DNA of 64,000 bases from Metabacillus sp. KUDC1714 (GCF_014217835.1 NZ_CP055263.1:3971501-4035500), one strand, 5' to 3'. Shown: positions 46,713-55,960, counted from the stretch's first letter. Notes: generated from the sequence alone by a model not told the origin. Translations and numbers: made by a program.

Positions 46713-48248
46713 TTGAAAGTGAACCAAGAAAAGTATGCAATTGTTGATATTGGCTCAAATACAATGAGGCTTGTCATTTATTTACGAGATAAAAGTGGTA
46801 GATTAAAAGAAATTCAAAATGTAAAGGCTGTTGCACGACTTCGAAATTATTTAACAGAAGCGGGCTTTTTAGAGGATAAAGGGATCGACATTTTAATAAA
46901 TACATTGCATAGCTTCCAAGAAGTAACAAGACATCATCAACTAGAGGAAGTAAAATGTGTTGCAACTGCGACAATTCGCCAAGCTAAAAATCAAAACGAA
47001 GTTCTTGCAAGAGTCAAGAATGAAACAGATTTCTCAATGCAGATTTTATCTGAGTTTGAGGAGGCATACTTTGGTTACTTAGCAGTAGTCAATTCAACTC
47101 CATTTGAAAGCGGAATCACCATTGATATTGGTGGAGGAAGTACAGAACTCACTTATTTTGAGGATCGAAAATTAATAAGTTATCATAGCTTTCCTTTTGG
47201 TGCACTGTCTTTAAAGAAACAATTTGTAAAAGACGAAACGCCAACAGTGGAAGAGCTGAATTCACTTAGAGTGTTTATAATCAATCAATTTAAAACACTA
47301 GACTGGATCATGAATAAAAACCTACCGATTATTGGAATCGGTGGAAGTGCAAGAAATATGGTGCAAGTTCATCAAGAGTATACAGACTATCCACTTGCAG
47401 GTGTTCATCAATATATGATGAGTAAACAAGATGTTAACGAAATTAATCATTTTTTACAATCAATAACCTTTTCTGAGATGCAGCGTGTTGAAGGACTTTC
47501 AAAAGATCGTGCAGACATCATAATTCCAGCTATGGAAGTATTTAAGTGCTTAATGGATTGTGTGGATACAGACAAGTTTGCGCTAAGTAGAAAAGGATTA
47601 AGAGACGGAGTATTTTATGAAGAGCTAACAAAAGAATTTGGACTATCTATCTTTCCAAATGTCATTGAGGAAAGCTTTTATGAATTAGCAACAGACTATA
47701 ATATTAATATAAATCATGTATTCAATGTGACAGAAAGTGCCATGAAGATCGCGCAATTATTGAACAAGGCTGGATATTCTTCAATTAACAAGGAGGATGC
47801 AAAACTTATAAAACGTGGTGTCTTTGTTTATAATCTCGGATCATACATAGATTCTGAATCTAGCAGTCAACATACTTTTTATCTATTAGCAAACAGAACA
47901 ATAGATGGGTTGCTTCATAAGGAACGTTTGATCATAGCTCTTATTGCTTCTTTTACAAGTAAGGCAGCTTTCAAAAGAAACGTAACACCATATAGTCAAT
48001 GGTTTACGAAGGAAGAGCTAACTAAATACCGTTTATTAGGAGCAATCATAAAATTCGCTTATAGTTTACATGCAACAAAACGAAATATCATCGATCATAT
48101 TGGATTGGAAGCAAAAGGTGAAGGACTTTTATTAGAAGTTACATGCAACAAGGATTGGAAACCTGAGCATTATCAAGTAGAAAAACAGAAAAAGCATTTG
48201 GAAAAACAAATAAAAAAATCAATTACAGTGCAATTTTCAATAAATTAA
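46713..48248 (+). CDS. ppx: Exopolyphosphatase (Ppx/GppA family)
   Basis: A 511-residue phosphatase of the actin-like ATPase fold: YAIVDIGSNTMRLVIY near the start and the phosphate-binding IDIGGGSTELTY near residue 140, then an HD-like C-terminal region. It degrades inorganic polyphosphate. The start is uncertain among GTG 46710, TTG 46713 and GTG 46719 after AGGGTG; I use the TTG. Followed by ppk after about 200 bases with its own PHO box, so the degrading and making enzymes are neighbours but separately controlled. Confidence 0.9.
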   Translation: MKVNQEKYAIVDIGSNTMRLVIYLRDKSGRLKEIQNVKAVARLRNYLTEAGFLEDKGIDILINTLHSFQEVTRHHQLEEVKCVATATIRQAKNQNEVLARVKNETDFSMQILSEFEEAYFGYLAVVNSTPFESGITIDIGGGSTELTYFEDRKLISYHSFPFGALSLKKQFVKDETPTVEELNSLRVFIINQFKTLDWIMNKNLPIIGIGGSARNMVQVHQEYTDYPLAGVHQYMMSKQDVNEINHFLQSITFSEMQRVEGLSKDRADIIIPAMEVFKCLMDCVDTDKFALSRKGLRDGVFYEELTKEFGLSIFPNVIEESFYELATDYNININHVFNVTESAMKIAQLLNKAGYSSINKEDAKLIKRGVFVYNLGSYIDSESSSQHTFYLLANRTIDGLLHKERLIIALIASFTSKAAFKRNVTPYSQWFTKEELTKYRLLGAIIKFAYSLHATKRNIIDHIGLEAKGEGLLLEVTCNKDWKPEHYQVEKQKKHLEKQIKKSITVQFSIN

Positions 48249-48346
48249 ATAACATACATCATCCTGAAATTAACTTATTCGTGACTTAGCATTAACAGTT
48301 AACTAAATTCGAATAAGTTCTTTTTTATATATTCGGAATATTCCTT

Positions 48347-48385
48347 TTTACAAAATAATAACAATAAGTTTACAATAAATTTACA
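48347..48385 (+). promoter_or_regulatory. PHO box (PhoP direct repeats) upstream of ppk
   Basis: Four hexamers at exact 11-base intervals: TTTACA 48347, ATAACA 48358, TTTACA 48369, TTTACA 48380. Three match TT(A/T/C)ACA fully and one differs at a single base. A TATTAT at 48406-48411 may be the -10. This is the layout of PhoP-activated promoters. Confidence 0.8.
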
Positions 48386-48452
48386 ATTGAAATAAAGGTA
48401 AATGATATTATGTAATTGTAGGTTATTGTCGAATAAAAGGGTGGCATAGAGA

Positions 48453-50561
48453 ATGAAAACAATAAATAAAAATGCGGTGGAACTTAATAGTCCAATGTAT
48501 TACAACAATAGAGAACTTAGCTGGCTTGCTTTTAATGAACGTGTATTAGAAGAAGCTCTTGACGAGCGAAACCCTTTGTTAGAGCGTTTGAAATTTTTGT
48601 CGATATTTAGCTCAAATCTAGATGAGTTTTTTATGGTACGTGTTGCAGGACTCAAGGATCAAGTGAAGGCTGGATTTAATAAACCTGAAAATAAAGCGGG
48701 AATGACTCCAAAACAACAATTAAATGAAATTGCTCTCAAAACTCACAATCTAGTAGAACTTCAATATGAAACATATAATAAAGTACTTTTACCAAAGCTT
48801 AATGAAGAAAATATTGAATTTCTTAAGATGGAAAACTTAACAAAGGAACAGCGGGAAAATATAGAAGATTATTTTGATGAACATATTTTTCCTGTTCTAA
48901 CCCCAATGGCTGTGGATGCATATCGTCCATTTCCAATGCTGTTAAATAAAAGCTTAAATCTTGCAATCGTTATTGAAGATTATGATGAATTTGTAGAAAA
49001 TCGCTTAAAAACTGCAATTGTACAGGTGCCGGCGGTTTTAGATCGATTTGTCCGACTTGAAACATCCAATAATAAAGTGCAGTTTATCCAATTAGAAGAC
49101 ATAATAAGTTATTTTATTTATAAATTATTTAAAGGATATAAGGTTGTTTCTGTCTCTGTTTTTCGGATTACTAGAAATGCTGATATGACGATCCATGAAG
49201 AGGGTGCACGTGATTTACTTAAAGAGATAGAAAAGGAATTGAAGAAGCGAAAATGGGGTTCTGCAGTTCGTCTTGAAATTCAACGAAATGGTTTTGATCA
49301 AAATATTTTACGATATTTAATTGAAGAACTTGAAGTCCACGAAAAAGATGTGTATGAAATTGATGGACCTTTAGACTTGACGATATTATTTGGTTTTTAT
49401 AAGGAAATGGCTAGAATTAGAGAGCATTTAATATATGAAACATTAATTCCCCAACCACCTCGTGACATAGCATCTGATGAAGATATCTTTGAGAAAGTTT
49501 CTGAACAGGATGTATTTTTACATCATCCATATGAATCATTTGAACCTGTTGTTGACTTTGTTACTGAAGCAGCTGATGATCCAGACGTATTAGCGATAAA
49601 ACAAACTCTTTATCGTGTAAGTGGTGATTCACCTGTTATTGATGCATTAAAGAGAGCAGCCGAAAAGGGCAAACAAGTAACAGTTTTAGTTGAGCTCAAA
49701 GCCCGCTTTGATGAAGAGAATAACGTTCAATGGGCTAAAGAACTTGAAAAGGCAGGGTGTCACGTTATTTATGGTATGACGTACCTGAAAACACATAGTA
49801 AAATTACACTTGTAGTCCGAAGAAAGAATAATAGAATTGAACGTTTCGTTCATTTAGGTACTGGGAATTATAATGATCAAACAGCTAAAATTTACACCGA
49901 TATGGGCTTAATTACATCCAAAAGAAAGTTTGGTATTGATGCTACAAATTTCTTTAATTATTTAAGTGGATATACGGAAAAACCAGATTTTCATCATTTA
50001 TCAGTTGCACCTTTTGACATTCGAAAAGACTTTATCCGTTTTATTGATGAAGAAATAAACTTTCACAAAAGATTTGCTAATGGTCGAATCGTAGCAAAAA
50101 TGAATTCATTAACAGACAAAGTCATTATCATGAAACTCTATGAGGCATCAAATGCTGGTGTGAAAATTGAACTAATTATTCGTGGAACATGCTGCTTGCG
50201 CCCTGGGATTAAAGGGGTAAGTGAAAACATAAAAGTACGAAGTATTGTAGGAAGATTTTTAGAGCATAGTCGTATTTATTTCTTCCATCATAATGGTGAG
50301 GAAAAAACTTTTCTTTCATCTGCTGACATGATGACCAGAAATATGGAAAAACGAGTAGAAATATTATTTCCGATATTTGATGGTGATATTAAAATGCGTA
50401 TAAATAGTATTTTAGCAAGTGCATTAGCTGACAATGTAAAAGCTAGAGAACAGGATGAAAACGGTAATTATCATTATGTGGAAAGCAATAATGAACCTGT
50501 GATTGATAGTCAATTATTATTATTTGGAAAAGCATATCAGGTCATGGATGATGAAGAATAA
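48453..50561 (+). CDS. ppk: Polyphosphate kinase 1
   Basis: A 702-residue enzyme with N-terminal, head and two phospholipase-D-like domains. It starts with NRELSWLAFNERVLEEA, carries LKTHSKITLVVR with the phospho-accepting His, and the second His in LEHSRIYFFHH. It polymerises ATP gamma-phosphate into polyphosphate at the membrane. AGGGTGG precedes the ATG. A PHO box lies upstream and a strong terminator downstream. It pairs with ppx. Confidence 0.96.
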   Translation: MKTINKNAVELNSPMYYNNRELSWLAFNERVLEEALDERNPLLERLKFLSIFSSNLDEFFMVRVAGLKDQVKAGFNKPENKAGMTPKQQLNEIALKTHNLVELQYETYNKVLLPKLNEENIEFLKMENLTKEQRENIEDYFDEHIFPVLTPMAVDAYRPFPMLLNKSLNLAIVIEDYDEFVENRLKTAIVQVPAVLDRFVRLETSNNKVQFIQLEDIISYFIYKLFKGYKVVSVSVFRITRNADMTIHEEGARDLLKEIEKELKKRKWGSAVRLEIQRNGFDQNILRYLIEELEVHEKDVYEIDGPLDLTILFGFYKEMARIREHLIYETLIPQPPRDIASDEDIFEKVSEQDVFLHHPYESFEPVVDFVTEAADDPDVLAIKQTLYRVSGDSPVIDALKRAAEKGKQVTVLVELKARFDEENNVQWAKELEKAGCHVIYGMTYLKTHSKITLVVRRKNNRIERFVHLGTGNYNDQTAKIYTDMGLITSKRKFGIDATNFFNYLSGYTEKPDFHHLSVAPFDIRKDFIRFIDEEINFHKRFANGRIVAKMNSLTDKVIIMKLYEASNAGVKIELIIRGTCCLRPGIKGVSENIKVRSIVGRFLEHSRIYFFHHNGEEKTFLSSADMMTRNMEKRVEILFPIFDGDIKMRINSILASALADNVKAREQDENGNYHYVESNNEPVIDSQLLLFGKAYQVMDDEE

Positions 50562-50576
50562 TTGTATTACATATTT

Positions 50577-50618
50577 AAGCAGACTCCTTTCAGTGAAGGA
50601 TGTCTGCTTCTTTTTTTT
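50577..50618 (+). terminator. Terminator after ppk
   Basis: AAGCAGAC / GTCTGCTT outer stem and CCTTTCA.TGAAGG inner stem, followed by eight or more T. Confidence 0.88.
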
Positions 50619-50631
50619 TATCTCTTTTTTG

Positions 50632-50700
50632 AACCCACCCCGCGGAAAGCGAGCATCTCACTGGAATAAACCAATCCGCATTACTTGGTAAATAGCAACA
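50632..50700 (-). repeat. Decayed fragment of the dispersed repeat
   Basis: CCGCGGAAAGCGAGC...CTGGAATAAACCAA reads like the reversed core of the GC-rich palindromic element seen at 38664 and 54852. Only a fragment remains. Confidence 0.4.
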
Positions 50701-50807
50701 ATGTTTTTTATAAACAGTCTTATTAATTTTACATATTGAAAAATATCGTGACTTTGAGATAATCATAAAAGATTTATCATTGTGTTAAGGAAATGAGGAA
50801 GTTAAGA

Positions 50808-51185
50808 ATGATGAAAAAATTGATCAATAGCTTTTATGTTGCAATTGGTGGAGCTTGCGGATCTTTATTGAGATATATCATTTCTTTTGTACATCAATTT
50901 GGGCCTTTTTCTACTTTATTTGTAAACATTTTAGGAAGTTTTTTACTCGGTTTTATAACCGCCTTTTTAATAGAACGAAAAGAAAAGGAATGGTTAAAGT
51001 TACTGCTCGGTACAGGTTTTTGTGGAGGGTTTACGACGATGTCAACTTTTTGCTTAGAATTGACTATTTTACCGGTGGAACAAGCAGCTATTTATATGTT
51101 TTGCTCCATAATATTAAGTCTTCTTTTTGCCATGCTTGGTATGAAGATTGCTACTGGGATTCTCACAAGAATGGGGTTTGAGTAA
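50808..51185 (+). CDS. crcB: Fluoride channel CrcB/FluC, first copy
   Basis: A 125-residue, four-helix membrane protein: GGACGSLLRYI, FVNILGSFLLGF with the pore Asn, GTGFCGGFTTMSTF. CrcB/Fluc proteins export fluoride as dual-topology dimers. The ATG at 50808 follows AATGAGGAAG. The stop overlaps the start of the second copy (TAATG), which suggests a heterodimer pair. No fluoride riboswitch is seen upstream. Confidence 0.92.
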   Translation: MMKKLINSFYVAIGGACGSLLRYIISFVHQFGPFSTLFVNILGSFLLGFITAFLIERKEKEWLKLLLGTGFCGGFTTMSTFCLELTILPVEQAAIYMFCSIILSLLFAMLGMKIATGILTRMGFE

Positions 51186-51544
51186 TGGTTAGTGTACTTT
51201 TAGGTGGTGCAGTAGGTGCTGTCGTAAGATATTTAGCGGGGGAGTTATTGCAAACAGTAACTAAAAAAGTGAAGTTACCACTTTCAATTATTATCATTAA
51301 TATAATCGGCTCACTTTTGCTTGGTTTTTGTGTAACAACAGTAAACAATGATCAAATTTTATTATTTTTTGCTACAGGCTTTTGTGGAGGATTTACAACT
51401 TTTTCAACATTTAGTGTTGAGGCAGTTCAACTCATTCAAAAAAAACAATATCTATTATTTCTTTTATATATTTTATTAACGATAAGCGGAGGCATTCTAG
51501 GTATTTCTATTGGGAAACTACTTGCTACTTTATCACATTCTTAA
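51185..51544 (+). CDS. crcB: Fluoride channel CrcB/FluC, second copy
   Basis: A 119-residue paralogue of the preceding gene: GGAVGAVVRYLAGE, IININIIGSLLLGF region and GFCGGFTTFSTF. Four membrane helices. Translational coupling by a one-base overlap. Paired Fluc genes in Firmicutes usually act together as one channel. Confidence 0.92.
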   Translation: MVSVLLGGAVGAVVRYLAGELLQTVTKKVKLPLSIIIINIIGSLLLGFCVTTVNNDQILLFFATGFCGGFTTFSTFSVEAVQLIQKKQYLLFLLYILLTISGGILGISIGKLLATLSHS

Positions 51545-51595
51545 TAGAAGTTAACTCCACACCTCAATAAATCTCGTTATATAAATTCTTATGAT

Positions 51596-51622
51596 TTGAA
51601 TCTTTCTTTGTGATACTATAAT
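51596..51622 (+). promoter_or_regulatory. SigA-like promoter of the GGDEF-EAL gene
   Basis: TTGAAT (51596-51601), a 15-base spacer, TATAAT (51617-51622). It is so close to the ATG at 51634 that the later ATG at 51679 is the more likely start. Confidence 0.5.
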
Positions 51623-51678
51623 AAGCATAAAATATGTTACTAAAATATAAATTGGAGAAAGACATAGGATATAGAAGG

Positions 51679-53772
51679 ATGGACAATTTTCTTAACTTAA
51701 TAAAAAAAGATTTTCATAATGATAAAAAGTTTACTGAAATTGAATCATTCATTTTTGAGATTATTCTTAAGCATATTAAAGATTTAATTTTTATAATGAA
51801 GGTAGAAAATGATGATTCGTTCACGTATTTGTTTGTGAATGATATTGGGATCCAACATGCAAAGTTTGGATCTAAGTACAGTGGGAAAACATTTTATGAT
51901 CTGCAGCCAAAAGAGATTGCCGATCATCTACATGAAAAGTACTCTATTGTACGTGAGCAAAAACAGCCTTATTCTTTTCAGGATAAATTGGAAGTTGTAA
52001 AAGATACGTTTACTTACGGTGAAACGATTCTAACACCGATCTTAAATGAGAAAGAAGAAGTTGTTTATATTATAGGTGTAACAAGAGATATTACAGAGCG
52101 AATGAATGAAAAAGCTTTGCTAGTTGAAAGTCAGCAAATGTATAAATCACTTGTCGATCATAATATGGATGCGGTCTTTTCACTAGATTTAGAAGGACAA
52201 ATACGATCTGTAAATCCATCAGCCATTTCTATGATGAATGTTGAAAATAGCTTAATTGGCTTAAGTATCTTTGATTTATTTCAGCATGAATTCCAAAGCG
52301 TTCTTAACAAATCATTTGACCAAACAGTTAAGGGCATAGCTTCAGAGGGAGAAGCGAGCCTATTATTGGCTAAAAAAAATATGAATGTTCATTACAAAAC
52401 AGTACCTATTATTACAAATGAAGAGGTAAGCGGTATCTTTTTACTTCTTAGAGATATAACAGAAAAGGCAAAGCAAGCAACTGTAATTGAGCATATGGCA
52501 TATCATGATCCACTAACGGGTTTATTAAATCGAAGTGCGCTAAAAATAGATTTAAAAGAATTACTTGCTCTTAGTAAACAAAACAAACAGCCATTAGTCT
52601 TAATGTTTATGGATTTAGATCGTTTCAAAATGTTGAATGATACGCTTGGGCATAACAGCGGAGATAAGCTATTAATTGAGGTTAGTAAAAGACTTGAACA
52701 AATCAATCACCAAAATTTTAATGTGTATAGATATGGTGGTGATGAGTTCATTGTTGTATTACAAAATACTAGCCGTAATGGTGCTGAATGTGTAGCTGAG
52801 CAGATGATTCGGATGTTTAAGGAGCCCTTTTATATAAATGAAATTCTCTATTTTATTTCATTAAGTATTGGCATTAGTATTTTTCCGGATGATAGTGAAA
52901 CCGAAGATGTCTTAATAACTATGGCAGACAAGGCGTTATATTATGTGAAGCAAAGGAGTCGAGCAGACTATCAGTTTTATGCACAAGAAATGGAAAATAA
53001 CACAAATGAGCTACTTTTGATAGAAACAGCTCTACGGAGAGCAGTTGAACATGATGAACTTGTTTTGTATTATCAGCCGCAAATTGAACTAGCTTCAGGT
53101 GAGATTGTAAGCTATGAGGCCTTACTAAGATGGAAACACCCTGAACTTGGGATCATGTCACCTGCAAAGTTTATTCCAATTGCTGAAGAATCAGGACTAA
53201 TTATTCCAATAGGTGAATGGGTAATAGAGGAAGTTTGTAAGCAACTTTGGAAATGGAATGAAGCTGGTGTTTCGGAAACAATTGTGGCCATAAATCTATC
53301 GGCAAAACAATTCCAGCAGCCACACCTAGTGGATATGATCGAATCCTTATTTAACACTTATTCAATTACCCCCGCACATATTGAGTTTGAAATTACTGAG
53401 GGTGCATTACAAAATGCTGAGGAAGCATTAGTGATGATACAGAGACTTAAAAATTTAGGAGTCATGATTTCTGTTGATGATTTTGGTACAGGCTTTTCTT
53501 CACTCATGTATTTAAAGCAGTTCCCAATTGATTCCTTGAAAATAGATCAATCATTTATTAAAGATGTACTGAATGACAAAAAGGATGAAGCAATTGTAAC
53601 GACGATTTTGCATCTTGCATATCATTTAGATCTCTCTGTTGTTGCAGAAGGTATTGAAACACAAGAACAGCTTGAGTTTCTTTCAAGGATGAAATGTCAA
53701 AAAGGGCAAGGTTATTTATTTAGCAAACCGGTCCATCCTGAAGTTTTAAATAGGGAAAATCAAAAAAGCTGA
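51679..53772 (+). CDS. PAS-GGDEF-EAL protein with intact signatures
   Basis: A protein of 697 residues (712 if it starts at 51634). Two PAS-type sensor domains (about 20-145 and 150-265) precede a GGDEF domain with RYGGDEFIVVL and an EAL domain with YEALLRW, INLSAKQF, EITEGAL, DDFGTGFSS, KIDQSFI, AEGIE and GQGYLFSKP. All EAL catalytic positions look intact, so this protein may both make and break c-di-GMP. No membrane segment. A terminator follows. Confidence 0.9.
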   Translation: MDNFLNLIKKDFHNDKKFTEIESFIFEIILKHIKDLIFIMKVENDDSFTYLFVNDIGIQHAKFGSKYSGKTFYDLQPKEIADHLHEKYSIVREQKQPYSFQDKLEVVKDTFTYGETILTPILNEKEEVVYIIGVTRDITERMNEKALLVESQQMYKSLVDHNMDAVFSLDLEGQIRSVNPSAISMMNVENSLIGLSIFDLFQHEFQSVLNKSFDQTVKGIASEGEASLLLAKKNMNVHYKTVPIITNEEVSGIFLLLRDITEKAKQATVIEHMAYHDPLTGLLNRSALKIDLKELLALSKQNKQPLVLMFMDLDRFKMLNDTLGHNSGDKLLIEVSKRLEQINHQNFNVYRYGGDEFIVVLQNTSRNGAECVAEQMIRMFKEPFYINEILYFISLSIGISIFPDDSETEDVLITMADKALYYVKQRSRADYQFYAQEMENNTNELLLIETALRRAVEHDELVLYYQPQIELASGEIVSYEALLRWKHPELGIMSPAKFIPIAEESGLIIPIGEWVIEEVCKQLWKWNEAGVSETIVAINLSAKQFQQPHLVDMIESLFNTYSITPAHIEFEITEGALQNAEEALVMIQRLKNLGVMISVDDFGTGFSSLMYLKQFPIDSLKIDQSFIKDVLNDKKDEAIVTTILHLAYHLDLSVVAEGIETQEQLEFLSRMKCQKGQGYLFSKPVHPEVLNRENQKS

Positions 53773-53790
53773 CTGTGTGTCAGCTTTCTT
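53765..53790 (+). terminator. Terminator after the GGDEF-EAL gene
   Basis: AAAGCTGAC / GTCAGCTTT stem, five-base loop, CTT tail. Confidence 0.75.
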
Positions 53791-53927
53791 GAACTTAATG
53801 TGGCAGACGTGAGTTTTGGATTCATATGTTCAGCTAGTTTTATTCTATCCTTAATGATGTTCGACTTTATTCAATTCAAATTTGCACTTGAATTGAATAA
53901 GATGAGTTTTTTTCTATGACTGATAAA

Positions 53928-54797
53928 TCACTCAGAATAAAGCGTGAATTGTGATATTTCAGGAACGGAAAAAAATCTAAACGGGAGTCTTGTCGTTCCT
54001 AAGCCACGATTCACATATAGCTTCATTTCATCCACATCATACATACCCTCTGGATAAACGGAAGCATACGGAGGTGTAATAAGAGGTCCATAAAATGGAA
54101 CCTGTATTTGTCCACCATGACTATGTCCAGATAACTGGAAATCCACATTGAATCTCTTAGCTTCTAATGCTGCATCTGGTTCATGCGCTAATAAGATGTT
54201 GAAGAGATCTTTGTTTAAATTGCCAAGTGTACCTTCATAACTGGGTTTCCCCAACATTAAATCATCAATACCTGCAACTCCGATTTTACTACCATCAATC
54301 ATCGAAACATTTGTTACTTCGTTTTGTAAAAGGGTAAAGCCTGACATGTTAATGACATTTTTGTAAATCTCAGTTCCATAACCACCATGATCATGATTTC
54401 CATAAACTGCGTATTTTCCAAAGGGAGCATTTAATTTTCCTAGGATAGGGACTATTTTATTAATTTCTGTATATTGGTTTGGTTCATCCATCAGATCACC
54501 TGTGAAAAATAAAAGGTCAGGAGAAAGATTGTTAATATTTTTTACAATTGTCTCTAACCTGTCTAATGTAAAGAAACTACTTAAATGAGTATCGCTAAAC
54601 TGGACAATTTTAAAACCATTAAACGCATTTGGAATTTTTTTATGTATGATCGAAAATTTTGTAATATCTAATAAGGATGGTTCAATATATCGAGCATATG
54701 TATAACCGCCAGCTGCAGTAAAAATGCCAGCAAAGGAAAAGGAAAGAAGACCTTTTAAAAAAGATCTTCTTGAATATTGTTTTGTCATGATTACCAA
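53928..54797 (-). CDS. ykuE: Metallophosphoesterase YkuE with a Tat signal
   Basis: A 289-residue calcineurin-like phosphoesterase. A twin-arginine signal (SRRSFLKGLLS) at the N-terminus is followed by the metal motifs FSDTHL, FTGDLMDE, YGNHDHG, LLAHEPD and LSGHSHGGQ. It is exported folded to the cell wall. B. subtilis YkuE is a Tat substrate. The start may be the TTG at 54797 (5 bases after GGAG) or the ATG at 54788. A dispersed repeat copy lies directly upstream. Confidence 0.93.
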   Translation of the reverse strand: MVIMTKQYSRRSFLKGLLSFSFAGIFTAAGGYTYARYIEPSLLDITKFSIIHKKIPNAFNGFKIVQFSDTHLSSFFTLDRLETIVKNINNLSPDLLFFTGDLMDEPNQYTEINKIVPILGKLNAPFGKYAVYGNHDHGGYGTEIYKNVINMSGFTLLQNEVTNVSMIDGSKIGVAGIDDLMLGKPSYEGTLGNLNKDLFNILLAHEPDAALEAKRFNVDFQLSGHSHGGQIQVPFYGPLITPPYASVYPEGMYDVDEMKLYVNRGLGTTRLPFRFFSVPEISQFTLYSE

Positions 54798-54851
54798 CCA
54801 TTCTCCATAGTTTTATCTAAGAATTGAGTATCTCTCAATTTTGTTATTTTA

Positions 54852-55003
54852 GGCTCTGTTATACTTGGTTGTTGATTTACGTTTTGGAGTTCGCTTTTCA
54901 CGGGCGGTTCAGGAACCTCCTCGGTGCTTTGCACTTGCATGAGTCTCACATATCCACTCCAATCAACAAAGTGCAAAAATCAATAGTGATCTTTAACAAA
55001 GCC
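54852..55003 (+). repeat. Dispersed MITE-like repeat, copy 3
   Basis: It starts GGCTCTGTTATACTTGGTTG and ends TGATCTTTAACAAAGCC, with imperfect terminal inverted repeats (GGCTCTGTTA with TAACAAAGCC) and a core GTTTTGGAGTTCGCTTTTCA...CTCCTCGGTGC. It parallels the copies at 38664 and 40819. Confidence 0.78.
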
Positions 55004-55159
55004 TTATTTTATTAATATTAAGTACAACCTACTTTAAAATGTACTAGTATTGGTATAAGTATATCACGGTTTAAATTAAGACTTCTATTTAAAATCGGAA
55101 CTGTCATTTAATTGACTTTTTATTAATAGAATAAAGTGATAAAATATGGTAAAATAAAA

Positions 55160-55175
55160 ATGAATGGTCATTCAT
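55160..55175 (+). promoter_or_regulatory. FadR-like operator upstream of fadH
   Basis: ATGAATGGTCATTCAT is a perfect 7-2-7 palindrome. Its half-site TGAATG is that of the Bacillus FadR consensus, but the arms are closer than in the published 18-mer. fadHG belongs to the FadR regulon in B. subtilis. Confidence 0.55.
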
Positions 55176-55192
55176 TTTAGGCGGGGGGTATT

Positions 55193-55960
55193 ATGGTGAA
55201 GGATAAAGTCATCATTGTTACTGGTGGATCTAATGGGATGGGGAAAGGAATGGCAAAACGTTTTGCCGCTGATGGAGCAAAGGTTGTTATTCTCGGTAGA
55301 ACATTAGAAAAGCTAGAAGCAGCCAAAAAAGAAATTGAGTTGTATGAAGGACAAGTATACCATTATCAACTGGATGTTCGTGATGATGAAAAAGTCTCTG
55401 AAATGATAACTTTTGTCGATGAAAAATTTGGTAGAATTGATGCTCTTGTAAATAATGCCGCTGGGAATTTTATTTGTCCAGCTGAAAATCTATCGAATAA
55501 TGGGTGGAGGTCAGTCATTGATATTGTGTTAAATGGGACATTTTATTGCAGTTCTGCAGTTGGAAAGTACTGGATTGAAAAACAAATGAAGGGTGCCATT
55601 TTGAATATGGTTGCTACATACGCCTGGAATGCAGGTGCGGGAGTAATCCACTCAGCTGCTGCAAAAGCTGGTGTTTTGTCTATGACTAGAACCTTAGCAG
55701 TTGAATGGGGGAGAAAATATGGTATTAGAGTAAATGCTATAGCACCAGGGCCTATCGAGAGGACTGGTGGAGCTGAAAAATTATGGGAGTCAGAGAAAGC
55801 TGCAAAAAGAACTCTTAATAGTGTACCACTTGGACGACTTGGTACACCTGAAGAAATTGCCGCGCTTGCCGCATTTCTTTTATCAAAGGATGCTGCTTAT
55901 ATCAATGGAGAATGTATCACGATGGATGGTGGACAATGGTTGAATCAATTTCCTTTTTAA
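55193..55960 (+). CDS. fadH: 2,4-dienoyl-CoA reductase-like SDR (FadH/YkuF)
   Basis: A 255-residue SDR with TGGSNGMGKGMA, NNAAGNF and the ending ITMDGGQWL. The catalytic region reads YAWNAGAGVIHSAAAKAG: in place of the common YxxxK, a His-Ser-x-x-x-Lys arrangement as seen in dienoyl-CoA reductases. It would reduce dienoyl-CoA in oxidation of unsaturated fatty acids. GGGGGG precedes the ATG. Position next to ykuE and ykuI is as in B. subtilis, but fadG is absent. Confidence 0.88.
   Translation: MVKDKVIIVTGGSNGMGKGMAKRFAADGAKVVILGRTLEKLEAAKKEIELYEGQVYHYQLDVRDDEKVSEMITFVDEKFGRIDALVNNAAGNFICPAENLSNNGWRSVIDIVLNGTFYCSSAVGKYWIEKQMKGAILNMVATYAWNAGAGVIHSAAAKAGVLSMTRTLAVEWGRKYGIRVNAIAPGPIERTGGAEKLWESEKAAKRTLNSVPLGRLGTPEEIAALAAFLLSKDAAYINGECITMDGGQWLNQFPF

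Larger units (their letters stand above)
54798..55192. other. Divergent region ykuE-fadH
   Basis: 395 bases holding repeat copy 3 (54852-55003), AT-rich promoter sequence and a FadR-like operator at 55160-55175. Confidence 0.7.

Noticed and set aside
54791-55015. Open frames on both strands between ykuE and fadH
   Set aside because: They are formed by the dispersed repeat copy.
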